From: Bacteroidaceae bacterium
GTDB taxonomy: Bacteria; Bacteroidota; Bacteroidia; Bacteroidales; Bacteroidaceae
DNA: 64,000 nt
Direction: 5' to 3'
Assembly (NCBI GenBank): GCA_017509605.1
Contig: JAFWPH010000020.1
Span: forward strand, 1-64,000
A model generated the notes under the pieces. It saw nothing but the letters and a program-made list of their open reading frames with translations, made no database searches and had not been told where the DNA came from. The position numbers and the translations under genes are program-made. Below, piece after piece: positions 61,482 through 64,000 of this stretch (the stretch's first letter is position 1; each line of letters starts with the position of its first letter).

Positions 61482-62759
61482 ATGAAAAAGAACTTAGAAA
61501 CACTCTGCGTACAGGCAGGGTGGAAACCCAAGAACGGCGAGAGCCGTGTGCTCCCCATCTTCCAGAGCACCACTTTCAAGTACGAGACGAGCGAGAAAAT
61601 GGCACGTCTCTTTGACCTCAAGGACGAAGGCTATTTCTACACCCGTCTGGCCAATCCAACCAACGATGCGGTGGCAGAGAAAATCTGTGCCCTTGAAGGC
61701 GGTGTAGGTGGTGTGCTCACCTCATCTGGACAGGCTGCTAACTTCTACGCTGTTTTCAACATCTGCCAGGCCGGCGACCATTTCATCACTTCTAACACCA
61801 TTTATGGAGGCACCTTCAACCTCTTTGGTGTGACCATGAAGAAACTGGGCATTGAATGTACGTTTGTCGATCCTGATTGGAGTGACGAGCAGATAGAGGC
61901 CGCATTCCAACCCAATACAAAATGCTTCTTTGGTGAGACAATCTCCAATCCTGGTGGCAATGTATTTGACATTGAGCGTTTCGCCAAAATGGCTCACCGT
62001 CATGGGGTACCACTGATTATAGATAACACCTTTGCCACCCCCATCAACTGCCGACCTTTCGAATGGGGATGTGACATCGTGACACACTCCACTACCAAAT
62101 ACATGGACGGACATGCCACACAGGTGGGAGGAGCTATCATTGATAGCGGAAACTTCCCATGGGATGACTATGCTGACAAGTTCCCGGGGCTCACCACACC
62201 CGACGAGAGTTATCATGGCCTGACCTACACCAAGGCTTTTGGCAAGAAGGCTTACATCACCAAGATTGTGTCGCAGCTCATGAGAGACCTCGGCAGCATT
62301 CCTTCGCCACAGAACTGTTTCCTGCTGAACCTCGGACTGGAGACCCTTCATCTTCGTATGCCTCGCCACTGTGAGAACGCGCAGAAGGTGGCTGAATGGC
62401 TTGAGGCTAATCCTAAGGTGGCTTGGGTGAACTACTGCGGACTGAAGAACAACAAATACCACGCACTGGCACAGAAGTACCTGCCCAACGGATCGTGCGG
62501 AGTGGTAGCCTTTGGACTGAAAGGCACACGTGATGACGCCATCCGTTTCATGGATAATCTCGACTTCATCTGCATTGTCACCCATGTGGCCGATGCGCGC
62601 ACCTGTGTGCTGCACCCCGCCAGCCACACACACCGTCAGTTGAGTGACGAGCAACTCCTTGAAGCAGGTGTGGCACCCGACCTCATCCGCCTGTCTGTAG
62701 GCATCGAGAATGTGAACGATATTATCGCGGACCTTGAACAGGCCATGTCGAAGATGTAA
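61482..62759 (+). CDS. metY: O-acetylhomoserine aminocarboxypropyltransferase (sulfhydrylase)
   Basis: 425-residue PLP enzyme of the Cys/Met metabolism family, making homocysteine from O-acetylhomoserine and sulfide. Starts KNLETLCVQAGWKPKNGE; PLP lysine in HSTTKYMDGH near residue 205; substrate segment YFYTRLANPTNDAVAEK near 50. The length of about 425 and the inserts favour MetY over cystathionine synthases, but the substrate is not certain. It follows the uxu pair by 61 bases and a palindrome. Confidence 0.9.
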   Translation: MKKNLETLCVQAGWKPKNGESRVLPIFQSTTFKYETSEKMARLFDLKDEGYFYTRLANPTNDAVAEKICALEGGVGGVLTSSGQAANFYAVFNICQAGDHFITSNTIYGGTFNLFGVTMKKLGIECTFVDPDWSDEQIEAAFQPNTKCFFGETISNPGGNVFDIERFAKMAHRHGVPLIIDNTFATPINCRPFEWGCDIVTHSTTKYMDGHATQVGGAIIDSGNFPWDDYADKFPGLTTPDESYHGLTYTKAFGKKAYITKIVSQLMRDLGSIPSPQNCFLLNLGLETLHLRMPRHCENAQKVAEWLEANPKVAWVNYCGLKNNKYHALAQKYLPNGSCGVVAFGLKGTRDDAIRFMDNLDFICIVTHVADARTCVLHPASHTHRQLSDEQLLEAGVAPDLIRLSVGIENVNDIIADLEQAMSKM

Positions 62760-62790
62760 GTCTTTCCAGAGAATGCCTTTTATCCGGGCT

Positions 62791-62815
62791 TTCCAAATTG
62801 TGACAACATTTGGAA
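62791..62815. other. Inverted repeat in the metY-rplQ gap
   Basis: TTCCAAAT and ATTTGGAA arms, 8 bases each, around a 9-base spacer, behind metY. There is no T-run; it may stabilise the 3' end or be a weak terminator. Confidence 0.45.
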
Positions 62816-62826
62816 CGTAGCAAATA

Positions 62827-62870
62827 CAAAAATAAAACCGCATCTACACCACTGAAGGTATAGATGCGGT
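62827..62870 (-). terminator. Terminator of rplQ
   Basis: ACCGCATCTA (62837-62846) and TAGATGCGGT (62861-62870) form a 10-bp stem; read on the minus strand it is followed by TTTTATTTTT. It closes the ribosomal alpha operon. Confidence 0.8.
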
Positions 62871-62896
62871 TCGTGTATTAAGAATGTTGGTTTACT

Positions 62897-63397
62897 TTAT
62901 TCTGCTGCCTCGGCAATTGTCTCGGCAGTTTCAGTTGCTGTCTCAGCTACATTCTCGGCTACTGTCTCAGCAGCCTTCTTGCCACCGCGACGGCTACGGC
63001 GTGTAGCCTTCTTCTTTGTAGCGTCCTTGGCCATGTTCTCATCAAAGTCCACGAGTTCGATGAATGCCATAGGAGTGGCGTCAGAAGGACGGATACCAAG
63101 CTTGATGATACGTGTGTATCCGCCTGGACGGTTGGCCACCTTAGCTGAAATGTCGCCGAAGAGTTCCTTGATGGCGAACTTGTTCTGCAGGTAGCTGAAC
63201 ACGACGCGACGTGACTCAGTGGTGTCGGTCTTCGACTTTGTGATCAGCGGCTCTACATACTTGCGCAGCGCCTTAGCCTTAGGCAAAGTGGTGGTGATTC
63301 TCTTGTGCATAATCAGCGAAATTGCCATGTTGGCCAACATAGCCGACCTGTGAGCTGCCTTACGACCAAGATGATTGAATTTCTTATTGTGTCTCAT
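62897..63397 (-). CDS. rplQ: 50S ribosomal protein L17
   Basis: 166-residue large-subunit protein. The core (1-120) begins [20 protein letters not shown] and includes [21 protein letters not shown] 45-residue extension follows, first basic ([14 protein letters not shown]), then an Ala/Glu/Thr-rich tail of repeats such as [11 protein letters not shown]. The extension is absent from E. coli L17 but longer forms are common in this phylum. It follows rpoA by 3 bases. Confidence 0.96.
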   Translation of the reverse strand: MRHNKKFNHLGRKAAHRSAMLANMAISLIMHKRITTTLPKAKALRKYVEPLITKSKTDTTESRRVVFSYLQNKFAIKELFGDISAKVANRPGGYTRIIKLGIRPSDATPMAFIELVDFDENMAKDATKKKATRRSRRGGKKAAETVAENVAETATETAETIAEAAE

Positions 63398-63400
63398 CGT

Positions 63401-64000
63401 TTAATCTTTTTCTAATTTATACTTGGAAATATCAGTTCCGAATTGAAGATGCTGACTCTCAAGCAGATCGTCAAGCTCTGCAAGAGACTTCTTACCGAAA
63501 TTACGGAATTTGAGCAAGTCTGTTTTGTTAAATTGTACCAAATCTCCCAAGGTCTCCACCTCAGCAGCCTTCAGGCAGTTGAGCGCACGGACAGAAAGGT
63601 TCATGTCTGTGAGCTTCGTCTTGAGCAGCTTGCGCATTGCCAGAATCTGCTCGTCGAATTCCTCAGTACCGTCGATGTCTGCGTTCTCCAGCGTGATCTT
63701 CTCGTCTGAGAACAGCATGAAATGGTGGATAAGAATCTTAGCCGCTTCCTTGAGTGCGTCCTTCGGGTGTATAGAACCATCAGTAGTGATTTCAAGAAGC
63801 AGTTTCTCGTAGTCGGTCTTCATGCTCACACGGTAGTTCTCGACAGCGATTTTCACGTTGCGGATAGGGGTATAGATAGAGTCGATGGCCAACTCGTTGA
63901 CGTTGTTAGAAGGGTTCAGCCGGCGGTTCTCGTCGCTGGGAATATAACCACGTCCCTTGTTGATGGTCAACTCAATCTCGATGGAAGCCTTAGGATCTAA
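63401..64000 (-). CDS. rpoA: DNA-directed RNA polymerase alpha subunit, 5'-truncated by window end
   Basis: C-terminal ~200 residues of the alpha subunit; the frame stays open to base 64000, so the N-terminal part lies outside the window. Visible are [17 protein letters not shown] from the N-terminal domain, the flexible linker, and the alpha-CTD with [30 protein letters not shown] and [13 protein letters not shown]. The TTG at 63970 is only an internal leucine codon. It precedes rplQ as in the standard alpha operon. Confidence 0.97.
   Translation of the reverse strand, partial: LDPKASIEIELTINKGRGYIPSDENRRLNPSNNVNELAIDSIYTPIRNVKIAVENYRVSMKTDYEKLLLEITTDGSIHPKDALKEAAKILIHHFMLFSDEKITLENADIDGTEEFDEQILAMRKLLKTKLTDMNLSVRALNCLKAAEVETLGDLVQFNKTDLLKFRNFGKKSLAELDDLLESQHLQFGTDISKYKLEKD

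Noticed and set aside
61722..62843. 373-codon open frame antisense to metY
   Set aside because: Covers the opposite strand of a clear PLP enzyme gene; no family features.

Overview
The window looks like a chromosomal segment of a Bacteroidales bacterium, most likely Prevotellaceae. The reasons are: several good matches to the Bacteroidetes promoter (TTTG, 19-20 bases, then TAnnTTTG); almost no Shine-Dalgarno sequences; phylum-typical families (DUF3109, DUF3943, Cthe_2159-like proteins, C-terminal secretion tails); a TatA/TatC pair with no TatB; and the order rpsU-xerC-hpf-tRNAs-tuf-tRNA-Trp-secE-nusG-rplKAJL-rpoBC. The genus is an inference, because no 16S gene is present.

Layout. 1-7161 (+): a MacB-type efflux operon with three FtsX-like permeases (the first cut by the window edge), a separate ATPase, a TolC-type outer-membrane channel and an HlyD-type adaptor. 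7178-8803 (+): a three-gene hipB-hipS-hipT toxin-antitoxin cassette with its own promoter and two operator palindromes. 8834-11355 (+): a sigma-54 response regulator and sensor kinase that probably control the efflux operon, now separated from it by the hip cassette. 11497-14449 (+): a DUF3943 protein and a PG_1098-like methyltransferase. 14438-27194 (-): DUF3109, an 80-bp tandem repeat, hisS, sufS-sufD-sufC-sufB, cvpA, infB, nusA and rimP, read from a strong promoter upstream of rimP. 27472-31796 (+): a polyphosphate-polymerase-like VTC protein, a DUF4956 membrane protein, a DUF2490 protein, a small secreted protein with a sorting tail and a Cthe_2159-like beta-helix protein, which together look like an envelope or extracellular-polymer cluster. 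31879-32589 (-): pyrH. 32870-36920 (+): tatA, tatC, a NapH/NapG-like iron-sulfur fusion with an internal twin-arginine motif, and a Tat-signal lipoprotein aldo/keto reductase carrying two 4Fe-4S motifs, so export machinery sits beside its probable cargo. 37049-51854 (+): the translation and transcription block from rpsU to rpoC with four tRNAs. 51954-54321 (-): proB-proA. 54527-58349 (+): a 1201-residue modular secreted protein and a 58-residue peptide gene. 58585-62759 (+): uxuA, uxuB-like and metY-like genes. 62827-64000 (-): rplQ and the 3' end of rpoA.

The most notable accessory content is the hipBST-like cassette inside an efflux/two-component locus, the VTC/DUF4956/Cthe_2159 cluster, and the Tat redox cluster with an internal twin-arginine signal. 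No CRISPR array, prophage, transposase or rRNA gene was seen. All functions are assigned from motifs and family recognition by eye; no database search was run.
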